DNA from: Lachnospiraceae bacterium
GTDB lineage: Bacteria; Bacillota; Clostridia; Lachnospirales; Lachnospiraceae
Direction: 5' to 3'
DNA length: 42,786 nucleotides
NCBI GenBank assembly: GCA_017395635.1
Contig: JAFQOE010000025.1
Coordinates: 1 to 42,786, forward strand
Made by a program: the position numbers and the translations under genes. The notes below the pieces were generated by a model. That model was not told the origin of the DNA, made no database searches, and was given only the letters and a program-made list of their open reading frames with translations. Below, piece after piece: positions 15,394 through 23,233 of the stretch (position 1 is the first letter of the stretch; each line of letters opens with the position of its first letter).

Positions 15394-16920
15394 ATGGCAC
15401 AAATTAGTGTAAATAATTTGACTTTTTATTATGATGGAAGTTTCGACAATATATTTGAAAATGTTTCTTTTTCGATTGATACGAATTGGCGTTTGGGATT
15501 TGTCGGTAGAAATGGAAAGGGAAAAACCACATTTTTAAAGTTATTATTGGGGAAGTATGATTACAAAGGTTTTATTGATACAACCACAGTGTTTGACTAT
15601 TTTCCGTATCAAATAACAGAAAAACAAAAATGCTTACCGGCAGTTGAATTTGTAGAGGAATTAAAAGCAGGATGTGAGTTTTGGCGTGTGACCTGTGAAT
15701 TGGAACGATTAGAAGAAAGTGCTGAGATTTTGTATAGACCGTTTTCCACGTTAAGCCCAGGAGAGCGGACAAAAATCATGCTGGCAGTCTTGTTTTCTGG
15801 TGAAAATGATTTCTTGTTAGTTGATGAGCCGACGAATCATTTAGACCAGGAGACACGAGAGGTGGTAAAAAAATATCTTGCATCAAAAAAGGGATTCATC
15901 CTTGTATCCCATGATAGAGATTTGTTAGATGCTTGTACCGACCACTGCTTAGTGTTGAATCGCAAAAGTGTTGAAGTACAACATGGAAATTTTTCATGCT
16001 GGTGGGAGAATAAACAACGCAAGGACCAGTTTGCTATGGCAGAAAATGAAAAGCACCAGAAGGAAATTAGAAAGCTCAGGCAGGCAGCAAGGCGTACTGC
16101 GGATTGGGCAGATAAAAATGAGAACACAAAGATTGGCTTTGATCCCATCAAAGAGCCGGATCGTTGCATCAGTACAAGATCTTATATTGGTGCAAAGACC
16201 AAGAAAATGCAAAGCAGAGTAAAGCAGATGGAACAAAGAATTGGTCGGGAGATAGAGGAAAAGGAAGGGCTGTTAAAGGATATTGAAACACCAGTTGATT
16301 TGAAAATCGCTCCACTTTCTCATTATAAGGCAACTTTGGTAAATGTGAGGGATTATAGCCTGAGATATGTGGATGCAGAACAATCTGTTTTTGCAGGGTT
16401 AACATTTACAGTCAATCAAGGTGATCGGATTGCATTGTCAGGAAAAAATGGATGTGGTAAATCAACCCTCATCAAAATGATTTTACAGCGAGCAGGTATG
16501 AGTGAGACCAATATCATTGTTTCGGAAGATGGTGTGTGTGAAACGGCAGCGGGGCTTGTCGTATCTTATGTGGAACAGGATGCAACGGACTTGAAAGGAA
16601 ATATTACAACCTTCTGCAAAGAACGTCATTTAGATCAAAGCCTGTTTTGTGCAATTCTTCGCCAATTTGATTTTAGTAGAACGCAGTTTGCAAAGAATCT
16701 GGAGGAGTATTCAGAAGGACAGAAAAAGAAAGTATTATTGGCGTCCAGTTTAATGACGCCAGCCCATCTTTATGTATGGGATGAACCGTTGAATTATATT
16801 GATGTGTTTTCAAGAATGCAGATTGAAAAACTCATATTAGAATATCAGCCAACTATATTGTTTGTGGAACATGATGTGCGTTTTCGGGAAAAAATTGCAA
16901 CGAAAGTGGTTGAGCTGTAG
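15394..16920 (+). CDS. Lsa-like ABC-F ATPase (candidate ribosome protection protein)
   Basis: 508-aa protein with two ABC domains and no membrane segments. Domain 1: Walker A 'GRNGKGKTT', signature 'LSPGERTK', Walker B 'LLVDEPTNHLD', switch 'LVSHDRD'. A linker of about 80 charged residues (about 205-300) would reach the ribosomal peptidyl-transferase centre. Domain 2: Walker A 'SGKNGCGKST', signature 'YSEGQKKKV', Walker B 'LYVWDEPLNYID', switch 'FVEHDVRF'. The 'SEGQKKKV...WDEPLN' pattern and the C-terminal 'EKIATK' are hallmarks of the Lsa/Vga group, which rescue ribosomes from lincosamides, streptogramin A and pleuromutilins. Resistance is not proven by sequence. AGGAGGAG lies 6 nt before the ATG. 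Neighbour to the type I TA locus. Confidence 0.88.
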   Translation: MAQISVNNLTFYYDGSFDNIFENVSFSIDTNWRLGFVGRNGKGKTTFLKLLLGKYDYKGFIDTTTVFDYFPYQITEKQKCLPAVEFVEELKAGCEFWRVTCELERLEESAEILYRPFSTLSPGERTKIMLAVLFSGENDFLLVDEPTNHLDQETREVVKKYLASKKGFILVSHDRDLLDACTDHCLVLNRKSVEVQHGNFSCWWENKQRKDQFAMAENEKHQKEIRKLRQAARRTADWADKNENTKIGFDPIKEPDRCISTRSYIGAKTKKMQSRVKQMEQRIGREIEEKEGLLKDIETPVDLKIAPLSHYKATLVNVRDYSLRYVDAEQSVFAGLTFTVNQGDRIALSGKNGCGKSTLIKMILQRAGMSETNIIVSEDGVCETAAGLVVSYVEQDATDLKGNITTFCKERHLDQSLFCAILRQFDFSRTQFAKNLEEYSEGQKKKVLLASSLMTPAHLYVWDEPLNYIDVFSRMQIEKLILEYQPTILFVEHDVRFREKIATKVVEL

Positions 16921-16987
16921 ATGCAATCTTGAGATAATCTTGATTCACATTACGTCATATTAGGGTACTTGTAATTGTCTATATTAT

Positions 16988-17025
16988 AACAGCTGTAAAA
17001 TTTTACGTTGAATTTTACGGCTGTT
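16988..17025 (+). terminator. Terminator after ABC-F gene
   Basis: Fifteen-bp stem aacagctgtaaaatt / aattttacggctgtt (one G-T pair) with an 8-nt loop and tail ttgcgta. Its right half contains the -35 of the next promoter. Confidence 0.8.
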
Positions 17026-17036
17026 TTGCGTATTAT
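17008..17036 (+). promoter_or_regulatory. Promoter of the Phd/ParE module
   Basis: TTGAAT (17008-17013), 17-bp spacer, TATTAT (17031-17036), about 45 bp before the antitoxin start. The -35 and spacer lie within the upstream terminator stem. Confidence 0.6.
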
Positions 17037-17081
17037 ATATGTAACTTGAAAAGAATATATTCAAGAAAGGGAGTGGAGTGT

Positions 17082-17330
17082 ATGCCTAATATATTACCAG
17101 TATCAGATTTAAGAAATTATAATGAAGTATTAAAGAACTGTTCCGTTGGAGAACCTGTATTTTTAACCAAGAATGGAAGAGGTAAATATGTGGTTATGGA
17201 TATTGAAGATTATGAGCGTGATAAAGCCGAGAAGAAGCTTCTTATGAAATTACAAGAAGCAGAGGAAGCGGTTAAGGATGAGAGTGCGTGGATGACTATG
17301 GAAGAATTGAAAGCATCCGTTGGGGTATAG
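17082..17330 (+). CDS. Type II antitoxin, Phd/YefM family
   Basis: 82-aa protein. ATG 17082 is chosen (GGAG 5 nt upstream) over an upstream in-frame start at 17046. The N-terminal 'PVSDLRNYNEVL' and 'EPVFLTKNGRGKYVVMDIEDYE' form the DNA-binding Phd/YefM fold. The helical C-terminus should wrap the toxin. The toxin gene starts 3 bp after the stop. As in the family, it probably represses its own promoter. Confidence 0.92.
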   Translation: MPNILPVSDLRNYNEVLKNCSVGEPVFLTKNGRGKYVVMDIEDYERDKAEKKLLMKLQEAEEAVKDESAWMTMEELKASVGV

Positions 17331-17333
17331 CTT

Positions 17334-17633
17334 ATGATGAAATTAAGAATTAACCCTTTGGTAGCAGAGGGTTTGAAAGGTATTAAAGCGTATATTGCCG
17401 AAGATAATGAAGAGATGGCAGACAAGACTGTTCAGGCGATATATACTCAAATTGAAAATATACAGCAATTTCCGTATATGGGTGCAGCTCTTTCAAAAAA
17501 AGTTAGTTTTAAGACGGATTATAGATATGTGATATCTGGAAATTATGTAGTACTGTATTTGGTAGGAGATGAATATGTTGAGATTTATCGCGTGGTGAAT
17601 CGTTATCAGGATATCACAAAAATATTTGATTAG
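17334..17633 (+). CDS. Type II toxin, RelE/ParE family
   Basis: 99-aa toxin with the ParE/RelE fold: N-terminal helical hairpin ('LVAEGLKGIKAYI'), then 'IENIQQFPYMGAAL', a beta-sheet 'DYRYVISGNYVVLYLV' and the closing 'YRVVNRYQDITKIF'. It lacks the cluster of catalytic residues that would mark it as a clear mRNase, so the target (gyrase or ribosome) is not resolved. Two adjacent ATG codons (17334, 17337) are possible starts. Co-transcribed with the Phd antitoxin, 3 bp upstream. Confidence 0.9.
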   Translation: MMKLRINPLVAEGLKGIKAYIAEDNEEMADKTVQAIYTQIENIQQFPYMGAALSKKVSFKTDYRYVISGNYVVLYLVGDEYVEIYRVVNRYQDITKIFD

Positions 17634-17685
17634 TGATGAAAGTGTGTAAAGAGAAAATGTAGTATATATAAGAGATAAAATACCG

Positions 17686-17709
17686 GCCGGTTGGTGATTA
17701 CCAATCGGC
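17686..17709 (+). terminator. Terminator after TA module
   Basis: Stem gccggttggt / accaatcggc with a 4-nt loop gatt, followed by tgttgc. U-tract is weak. Confidence 0.6.
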
Positions 17710-17743
17710 TGTTGCTATGTAGAGCAATCGAAAGGTAATAATG

Positions 17744-17765
17744 AAAATGAAACCATATTCATTTT
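17744..17765 (+). promoter_or_regulatory. TetR operator O1
   Basis: Perfect palindrome aaaatgaa-N6-ttcatttt lying just upstream of the -35 of the TetR gene promoter. The 19-bp core recurs at 17797-17815 with one mismatch, exactly 50 bp away. Confidence 0.75.
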
Positions 17766-17769
17766 AAGG

Positions 17770-17798
17770 TTGACAAATACTTGCTGTATGATTAATAT
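17770..17798 (+). promoter_or_regulatory. Promoter of the TetR-hydrolase operon
   Basis: Consensus TTGACA (17770-17775), 17-bp spacer, TAATAT (17793-17798), flanked by two copies of the putative operator. Confidence 0.85.
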
Positions 17799-17815
17799 GA
17801 AACTATATTCATTTT
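17797..17815 (+). promoter_or_regulatory. TetR operator O2
   Basis: Inverted repeat atgaa-actata-ttcat overlapping the end of the -10 box and the start site, 18/19 identical to O1. This position would directly block transcription. Confidence 0.75.
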
Positions 17816-17833
17816 TTGAAGAGAGGACACATT

Positions 17834-18499
17834 ATGCCAAAGGTAACAGAGGAATATATTATTAACAAAAAGAAAAAGGTTACAGATGCAGCATATGAAC
17901 TATGTTTAGAGAAGACAGTCAGTACGGTAACGATGCAAGACATTATCAATCGAACAGGGCTTAGTCAGGGTGGGATTTATCGTTTCTACCGTGACATTGA
18001 TGAGATATTTGGAGATATGTTAGCAGACATGAGAGAAAGGGTTTCAATTAAAGAGCAAGTAGATGAAATACTTCTTGAAGCGGCAACACGTCCTGTCGGT
18101 GAGGTTACGTATCGTATTTGCGATATGTTAGCAGACTATATGGAAGCGGAGCTGATGGGGGTTCAGAAAGTGGATTTTGAAATGTCTATTCTTGCAATGA
18201 ATGCTCCGGAACGTGTAGAGAAGATTCTTGCGGGAGCAAAGGGCGAAGGGAATAAAGAATATTTGATGCGGCGTACATCGGAATATTATAAACAGAAACT
18301 AGATAGTGGTGTACTACATGCGAAAGTAAATGAGATAGAATTGTTGACTTATATTTCATCAGCATATACGGGTATTCAGACTAGCTGTATTGTGTATAAC
18401 TGTTATAATAAAGGTCCCTTTTCATCTGTTTTTCAGCCTAGAACACAATTCAAGGTGCTTGCTAAGACGGTGAACTATCTTTTGGGAATTGAGGAATAG
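17834..18499 (+). CDS. TetR/AcrR family transcriptional regulator
   Basis: 221-aa regulator. ATG 17834 has GAGAGGA 7 nt upstream. The N-terminal helix-turn-helix is clear ('TMQDIINRTGLSQGGIYRFYRDIDEIFGDML', about residues 25-55); the C-terminal domain is helical and would bind an unknown ligand. Twin palindromes flanking its promoter suggest autoregulation. The next gene, an alpha/beta hydrolase, starts 16 bp after its stop and is the likely co-regulated function. Confidence 0.93.
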   Translation: MPKVTEEYIINKKKKVTDAAYELCLEKTVSTVTMQDIINRTGLSQGGIYRFYRDIDEIFGDMLADMRERVSIKEQVDEILLEAATRPVGEVTYRICDMLADYMEAELMGVQKVDFEMSILAMNAPERVEKILAGAKGEGNKEYLMRRTSEYYKQKLDSGVLHAKVNEIELLTYISSAYTGIQTSCIVYNCYNKGPFSSVFQPRTQFKVLAKTVNYLLGIEE

Positions 18500-18515
18500 A
18501 ATGGAGGATAAGGAT

Positions 18516-19577
18516 ATGAGTATTACGTTGCCAAATTATATTTCAGGAGAATATGCAGTAGGAACAGAATGTTTTACAGTTGTGGATGATACAAGAACAG
18601 AGGTGTTAGGGCCGGGTGTAGGACCTCGTAAGATAGCTGTTAGAATGTATTATCCAATAAATAGGGAATCGGTTAAGGATACGAAAAAAGCTGAAATTTT
18701 TACCGAACGAAAATTGAAAGCCTTAGGAAAGGCATATTTTGTTAATCCAAAGAAAATACCATCGGAGATGTTGGTAGCAGATTATTATGAAGGTGTTGCT
18801 CATGTGGAGAACCGGAAGTTTCCGCTTATCATATACAATCATGGATATAATGCGTATGTGGAGTGTAATACTTTTTTGTGTTGTGAATTAGCATCAAATG
18901 GATATATTGTAGCATCGGTTGGACATGCTTATGAAGCGATTGTCAATGAATATGAAGATGGTACATATGATTTGTATGATAAGAAAATTAACAAAATGAT
19001 GTATGATAGTGTGATTAAGACAGTACTGGCACAGTCAAAATTATTGAAAGCAAAAGGAACACCGGAGGAATTGTTTGAAAAATTTGATATGTTTCAGCAG
19101 AAGTATTGTAAGTATATTATAGAGCGTATTCCTGAATGGGCGAAAGATACCACGTGTGTAGTGGATGAGCTAAAGACAAGATATGCAGAATGGATTGATT
19201 TTTCCAAAGGAATTGGTGCAACTGGTCATTCTATGGGAGGTGCAACTGCATATTATCTCTGTCATCATGAGGCGGAGTTTGTCTGTGGTGTGAATGTGGA
19301 TGGTGGAATATTTGGTAATTATGAAGGGATGATAATGAAGAAACCATTTTTACAGATTTGCAGTACAGACAATTATAATGTGGTAACAAGAGCATTATTT
19401 AATACGGAAGCTCCAGTTCGATGCGAGATTTTTGAGAATTTGAAGCATATTGGATTTACAGATGCTAAATTTATGATACCTCTAAAAATGGTAGTTGGAA
19501 AGATGGATGCAAACGAAATGTATGATAGACTTTCTAACGTACATTTGGAGTTTTTTGATAAATATCTTACTTGTTAA
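18516..19577 (+). CDS. Alpha/beta hydrolase, PAF-acetylhydrolase-like
   Basis: 353-aa hydrolase. ATG 18516 is chosen because GGAGG lies about 8 nt upstream; ATG 18501 is an alternative. Nucleophile elbow 'GHSMGG' is intact; 'FPLIIYNHGYNAYVECN' supplies the oxyanion loop, 'NVDGGIFG' the probable acid, and 'LKHIGFTD' the probable catalytic His, an order like platelet-activating-factor acetylhydrolases and related lipases. No signal peptide. Co-transcribed with the TetR regulator, so expression is likely induced by a ligand that is or resembles its ester substrate. Substrate unknown. Confidence 0.82.
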   Translation: MSITLPNYISGEYAVGTECFTVVDDTRTEVLGPGVGPRKIAVRMYYPINRESVKDTKKAEIFTERKLKALGKAYFVNPKKIPSEMLVADYYEGVAHVENRKFPLIIYNHGYNAYVECNTFLCCELASNGYIVASVGHAYEAIVNEYEDGTYDLYDKKINKMMYDSVIKTVLAQSKLLKAKGTPEELFEKFDMFQQKYCKYIIERIPEWAKDTTCVVDELKTRYAEWIDFSKGIGATGHSMGGATAYYLCHHEAEFVCGVNVDGGIFGNYEGMIMKKPFLQICSTDNYNVVTRALFNTEAPVRCEIFENLKHIGFTDAKFMIPLKMVVGKMDANEMYDRLSNVHLEFFDKYLTC

Positions 19578-19582
19578 TACAA

Positions 19583-19623
19583 TTTTATTCAAATTTGTTT
19601 TAATGAAATTAATTTGAATAAAA
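19583..19623. repeat. AT-rich 13-bp inverted repeat
   Basis: ttttattcaaatt and aatttgaataaaa form a perfect 13-bp inverted repeat with a 15-nt loop, just after the hydrolase gene. It may serve as a weak terminator, though it lacks GC pairs and a U-tract. Confidence 0.5.
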
Positions 19624-19663
19624 AATATTTGAATGAGTTAACGTATTGAGTGGAGAAAAATGA

Positions 19664-19777
19664 AGGGATTGGAGAGTGCGATATTTCTTATTTTCTTTAG
19701 GTGGTTTTACAGAATGGTTTGAAGAAAATGTGGATAAAAAGATAGTGAAGTTATATACATTAGATGATATGTATTAA
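19664..19777 (+). pseudogene. C-terminal remnant of a DUF234-type ATPase
   Basis: One frame, ending TAA 19775-19777, encodes 'YFLFSLGGFTEWFEENV' and ends 'KLYTLDDMY'. The 'FSxxGFT' motif near the C-terminus is typical of archaeal-type AAA ATPases with a DUF234 domain. About 37 codons are left, with a stop upstream and no start. The downstream AraC-type gene has overlapping open frame. Confidence 0.55.
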
Positions 19778-19868
19778 AGTATTAGAGAAATTAAAGAAAT
19801 ACACGACGAGGACGGAGCTTTTTGATGATCTTCCGATGGAGTTGGTATATACAGGAGGTAAAAGTTAT

Positions 19869-20711
19869 ATGAATCAAGTCGATGTGCATACATTCATTAC
19901 AAAGTTAGCTGGTGACAGCACACAATTTAATACATCAGAATATGATTGCTATGTGAGAGATAGTTTTGGGATCTTTATCCCTATTTTTGAAGATAAGGAG
20001 CAGAAAACAATTAAGCACAAGCATCCAGCCTATGAGATTGTTATTAACTTTGATATGAATTCTGATAAGCCAAGACATTATTGGGCGGCAATTACATCAC
20101 CGGATGTTTTGCATGAGAAGAATAAAAGTATGCATTGCTATTCTATACTGATTGAAAAAGAATACTTTGAAACTCGTTTTCAAATGTATGAGATGAGAGT
20201 ACCTACATTTCACAATAAGCAATTTGAGTTTTGCTCAGACATTCTGAAAGCTTTGAATACCTTTGTATTTGAATATAGCAAAGCGATGATGAATTCAGAT
20301 ATCACGTTGGATGCCCAGACGGAGATTATCACACATTGGATGATTCGAAGCATCTTTGGAGAGACCTTGGATATGCGAGCTGTCTCTTCGGATTATTCAA
20401 TAGCTAGAGCACAACATTACATAGAACAGCACTATATGGATAATATTACAGTAGAGAAGTTGGCAAACCTTGGGTATATGTCTAAAACATCCTTTAACAG
20501 ACGTTTCAAAAACGAGATTGGAATTACACCGATTGAATACTTGATTGAAGTTCGAATTAAGATGGCAAAGCTCATGTTAAAGAGAAAGGATAATCCTATG
20601 ACAGATATTGCCATGCGATGTGGATTTGGAAGTAGCGCGCATTTTTCCTCTTGTTTCCAAAAGCACGTAGGGATTTCTCCTTCTGAGTATCGGGATAAAT
20701 ATGCGGATTAG
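19869..20711 (+). CDS. AraC family transcriptional regulator
   Basis: 280-aa regulator. ATG 19869 is preferred because AGGAGG lies 10 nt upstream; the frame stays open to an ATG at 19764 without a ribosome binding site. The C-terminal two-HTH domain is clear ('ARAQHYIEQHYMDNITVEKLA', 'KTSFNRRFKNEIGITPIEYL', 'MTDIAMRCGFGSSAHFSSCF', 'ISPSEYRDKY'). The N-terminal half is of the cupin-less type with a 'KHKHPAYEIVINFDMN' motif. The neighbour 90 bp downstream encodes a flavin-binding split-barrel protein, a plausible target. Confidence 0.92.
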   Translation: MNQVDVHTFITKLAGDSTQFNTSEYDCYVRDSFGIFIPIFEDKEQKTIKHKHPAYEIVINFDMNSDKPRHYWAAITSPDVLHEKNKSMHCYSILIEKEYFETRFQMYEMRVPTFHNKQFEFCSDILKALNTFVFEYSKAMMNSDITLDAQTEIITHWMIRSIFGETLDMRAVSSDYSIARAQHYIEQHYMDNITVEKLANLGYMSKTSFNRRFKNEIGITPIEYLIEVRIKMAKLMLKRKDNPMTDIAMRCGFGSSAHFSSCFQKHVGISPSEYRDKYAD

Positions 20712-20755
20712 CATTATTTTGAAAGAAAATGAAATTTTTTTAAAAGAATGAATGG

Positions 20756-20798
20756 AACACTCCTTGTATAATAATGAAAATTTATGTAAAGGAGTGTT
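20756..20798 (+). promoter_or_regulatory. 10-bp inverted repeat spanning -10 box and Shine-Dalgarno
   Basis: aacactcctt (20756-20765) and aaggagtgtt (20789-20798) are perfect reverse complements. TATAAT (20767-20772) lies between them, and the right arm holds the AAGGAG ribosome binding site of the next gene. It may be an operator, or a hairpin hiding the site in read-through RNA. Confidence 0.65.
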
Positions 20799-20802
20799 TT
20801 AT

Positions 20803-21228
20803 ATGACAGAGAAGGAAATGTATGCATTAATGAATGCAAATCCAGGATTTCATTTAGCGACTATGGATGGTGACCAGCCGAGAGTACGTGGGATGTTTCT
20901 GTTCCGTGCAGATGAAAATGGAATTATTTTTCATACAGCATCGACAAAAGATGTATATGCTCAGATACAGAAAAATCCAAAGGTAGAAATGTGCTTCTTT
21001 GGCGACGGTACACAGATTCGAGTAACCGGTGTGTTAGAGCAGATGTTTGATGATGAATTAAAGGAAGAGATATTTAATCATCCTTCTAGAAAGTTTTTAC
21101 AGGCATGGAAGGAGAAAGGCATTGCTCATTTATTACAGATATTTAGAATGAAAAATTGTGAAGCTGTGACATGGACGATGGAAACAAATTTTGCAGAAAA
21201 AAAGCCAATAGTTTTATGCAAAGAATAA
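20803..21228 (+). CDS. Pyridoxamine 5'-phosphate oxidase family protein (FMN split barrel)
   Basis: 141-aa single-domain split-barrel protein. ATG 20803 has AAGGAG 8 nt upstream; an upstream in-frame ATG is not used. 'HLATMDGDQPRVRGMFLFRADENGIIFHTASTKD' is the conserved N-terminal barrel half that binds flavin, followed by 'NPKVEMCFFGDG' and 'QIRVTGV'. The C-terminal half is shorter than PdxH, so a role in flavin/F420-like redox or heme handling is more likely than vitamin B6 synthesis; activity unknown. Next to an AraC regulator. Confidence 0.88.
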   Translation: MTEKEMYALMNANPGFHLATMDGDQPRVRGMFLFRADENGIIFHTASTKDVYAQIQKNPKVEMCFFGDGTQIRVTGVLEQMFDDELKEEIFNHPSRKFLQAWKEKGIAHLLQIFRMKNCEAVTWTMETNFAEKKPIVLCKE

Positions 21229-21255
21229 AAATCTTAAAAATATATTAAATTTTCT

Positions 21256-21282
21256 AAAAAGACGCCTTTAGGGCGTCTTTTT
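21256..21282 (+). terminator. Terminator after split-barrel gene
   Basis: Perfect 11-bp stem aaaaagacgcc / ggcgtcttttt with a 5-nt loop and U-rich right arm. Confidence 0.9.
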
Positions 21283-21359
21283 GATTGCAGCTTCGTTGCA
21301 AAACCTATTTTAAGATGATACAATACTGGCAAATAAATTTGAGGAAAGGAGCCAGTAAT

Positions 21360-22688
21360 ATGGAGAATATCTCTGAATATGAGGAACAACGCAGTAAGTT
21401 GGTTCCTGCTGCTTTTCAAGCTATGTTGGGAGCCACGAATGATTTAGTATTTATTAAAGATATGAATTTGATATATGTTGCTGCTTCTATGCCTTTTGTT
21501 AAGATGGCAGGAAAGAATAATCTGGATGAGGTTGTGGGAAAGAAAGATGCAGATATATTTGAGAGTGCAATGTTAGCAAAGAAATATGTTTTAGATGATT
21601 ATAAGTTGTTTACGACTGGAGAGAATTTAGTGGATTATGTTGAGCCACTTCCAGATGATGATGATGATCAAGCGAGGTATGGTTCTACATCGAAATATAT
21701 TTTGAAAGATGAGATGGGGAATAATATCGGTGTTTTAGGGATTACAAGAGATATTACACGTGATTATATGGCGCGTCAGAGATATCAGACGGAGCTTCAA
21801 TATTTGTTTGCACTACCGGAAGATGCTTATGCAGTATCCTATATTGATGTGAATGATTGGCGCATTATTACACAACGTAGGCAGATGTTGAATGGAAGCT
21901 CGTTACATGAATGTGTTTCAGTGGAAGAATTGTGTGAAGCTGCGATTAAATCTATTGTGGACGATAATTGTAAAGCGGCAGAGTTTTATCGTAACTTTAA
22001 TCCTCAATATTTAAAAGATGTGTATTCCAGTGGTAGAAATGATTTGTCCCTTGAATATCAGCGACGTTTGGTAGACGGTTCTGTACATTGGGTACATAGC
22101 GAAGTCAAATTTCTTACCAATGTGGATAGTGGTCATTTATGTGCCATTCTCTTTGCGAAGGATATTGATGCAGCAAAAGAAGCAGAACAAAAGCTGATAG
22201 ATGATGCTACGCGTGATAGAATGACAATGTTATATAATCGTGAGACAACTATGGAATATATACAACGGATTATAGAGAATGATTCAGAACATCAGCATGC
22301 TTTGTTTATGATAGATGTGGATAATTTCAAAGGATTAAATGACACATTGGGTCATCAGACGGGGGATGAATTCCTTATAGAGTTGGCAAATGAACTAAGA
22401 AATATTTTCCGAGAAAGTGATGTTGTCGGTAGAATTGGTGGTGATGAGTTTTTTGCATTTATGAACAAAACGCCTGATGTTGACGTTGTGGAAAAGAAAG
22501 CGGAAGAAATGATTCATATTATTCGAAAAGTTTGTGCAAAGTATCCGTTGGTTAATTTGTCTGGAAGTATAGGTATCAGCCTCTATCCTACACATGGTGA
22601 CTCTGTGGAGGAATTATACGCTAAAGCAGATGAGGCGTTATATCAAGCAAAGAGACAAGGAAAAAACCGGATTGTGATAGCAGAATGA
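21360..22688 (+). CDS. PAS-GGDEF diguanylate cyclase
   Basis: 442-aa signalling protein. ATG 21360 has AAGGAG 8 nt upstream. No membrane segments. An N-terminal PAS domain (about residues 15-140, 'FIKDMNLIYVAAS', 'GVLGITRDIT') is followed by a second PAS-like segment (about 145-275) and a C-terminal GGDEF domain. The active site 'RIGGDEF' is intact and an inhibitory-site RxxD (RESD) sits five residues upstream, so it probably makes c-di-GMP with product inhibition. No EAL or HD-GYP partner is in the window. Confidence 0.93.
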   Translation: MENISEYEEQRSKLVPAAFQAMLGATNDLVFIKDMNLIYVAASMPFVKMAGKNNLDEVVGKKDADIFESAMLAKKYVLDDYKLFTTGENLVDYVEPLPDDDDDQARYGSTSKYILKDEMGNNIGVLGITRDITRDYMARQRYQTELQYLFALPEDAYAVSYIDVNDWRIITQRRQMLNGSSLHECVSVEELCEAAIKSIVDDNCKAAEFYRNFNPQYLKDVYSSGRNDLSLEYQRRLVDGSVHWVHSEVKFLTNVDSGHLCAILFAKDIDAAKEAEQKLIDDATRDRMTMLYNRETTMEYIQRIIENDSEHQHALFMIDVDNFKGLNDTLGHQTGDEFLIELANELRNIFRESDVVGRIGGDEFFAFMNKTPDVDVVEKKAEEMIHIIRKVCAKYPLVNLSGSIGISLYPTHGDSVEELYAKADEALYQAKRQGKNRIVIAE

Positions 22689-22764
22689 CTTTTTGTACTA
22701 TTTAGTTACTGGAAAGAAAAAAGGAGAGGTGATATATACTTATGACAAGAGCTGTTTTGTTTGC

Positions 22765-22814
22765 ATAGCACTGGCTATTGCAATGAAAATGAAAATTGTT
22801 ATAGCCAATGCTAT
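22765..22814 (+). repeat. 20-bp imperfect inverted repeat before CD3324 family gene
   Basis: atagcactggctattgcaat (22765-22784) pairs with attgttatagccaatgctat (22795-22814), about 16 of 20 positions plus wobble pairs, with a 10-nt loop. No U-tract follows. It lies in the leader of the next gene, after a tiny frame (ATG 22742, MTRAVLFA) with AGGTGAT upstream. Confidence 0.55.
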
Positions 22815-22846
22815 TCCTAAAAGAAATATGAATTTAGGAGGCAAAC

Positions 22847-23134
22847 ATGGGCTATATAAAAGCAGAAGAGATTCTGCCGATACACGTAATAGAATTAATA
22901 CAGCAATATGTAGATGGACAAAATATCTATATTCCTAGAAAAATAGAAAATAAACAAAGTTGGGGAGCCAGTACAGAAACGAGAAAGGAATTGAATATAC
23001 GAAACCAGCAAATTTATATGGATTATCTTGCAGGGGATGGAGTTTCAGAATTGGCATCCAGATATTATTTGTCAGAGAAAAGTATTCAACGTATTGTTAG
23101 AGAAAAACGAAAGAACCAGATGAGTCGGTATTAA
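22847..23134 (+). CDS. CD3324 family HTH protein
   Basis: 95-aa protein with AGGAGG 5 nt before the ATG. 'IQQYVDGQNIYIPRK' and 'YLSEKSIQRIVREK' are hallmarks of the CD3324 family; the C-terminal half resembles a sigma-70 region 4 type HTH with a DNA-recognition helix. Family function is not known to me; a transcription regulator role is inferred. A terminator overlaps its stop codon. Confidence 0.85.
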   Translation: MGYIKAEEILPIHVIELIQQYVDGQNIYIPRKIENKQSWGASTETRKELNIRNQQIYMDYLAGDGVSELASRYYLSEKSIQRIVREKRKNQMSRY

Positions 23135-23151
23135 TCGGCTCATCTTTTTTT
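23119..23151 (+). terminator. Terminator overlapping the CD3324 gene stop
   Basis: Stem gatgagtcggt / atcggctcatc (with G-T pairs) followed by seven Ts. The stop codon lies in the loop region. Confidence 0.85.
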
Positions 23152-23233
23152 ATAAAAAAGTATGAGGTGGATATTTGTACATAGAGATGTTATGGTAAAA
23201 GAAAGAATTATATTTACAAAAAGGAGAGATAAG

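Noticed and set aside
22693-22938. 81-codon TTG-start frame before the CD3324 gene
   Set aside because: No ribosome binding site, runs through the hairpin and overlaps the real gene out of frame.
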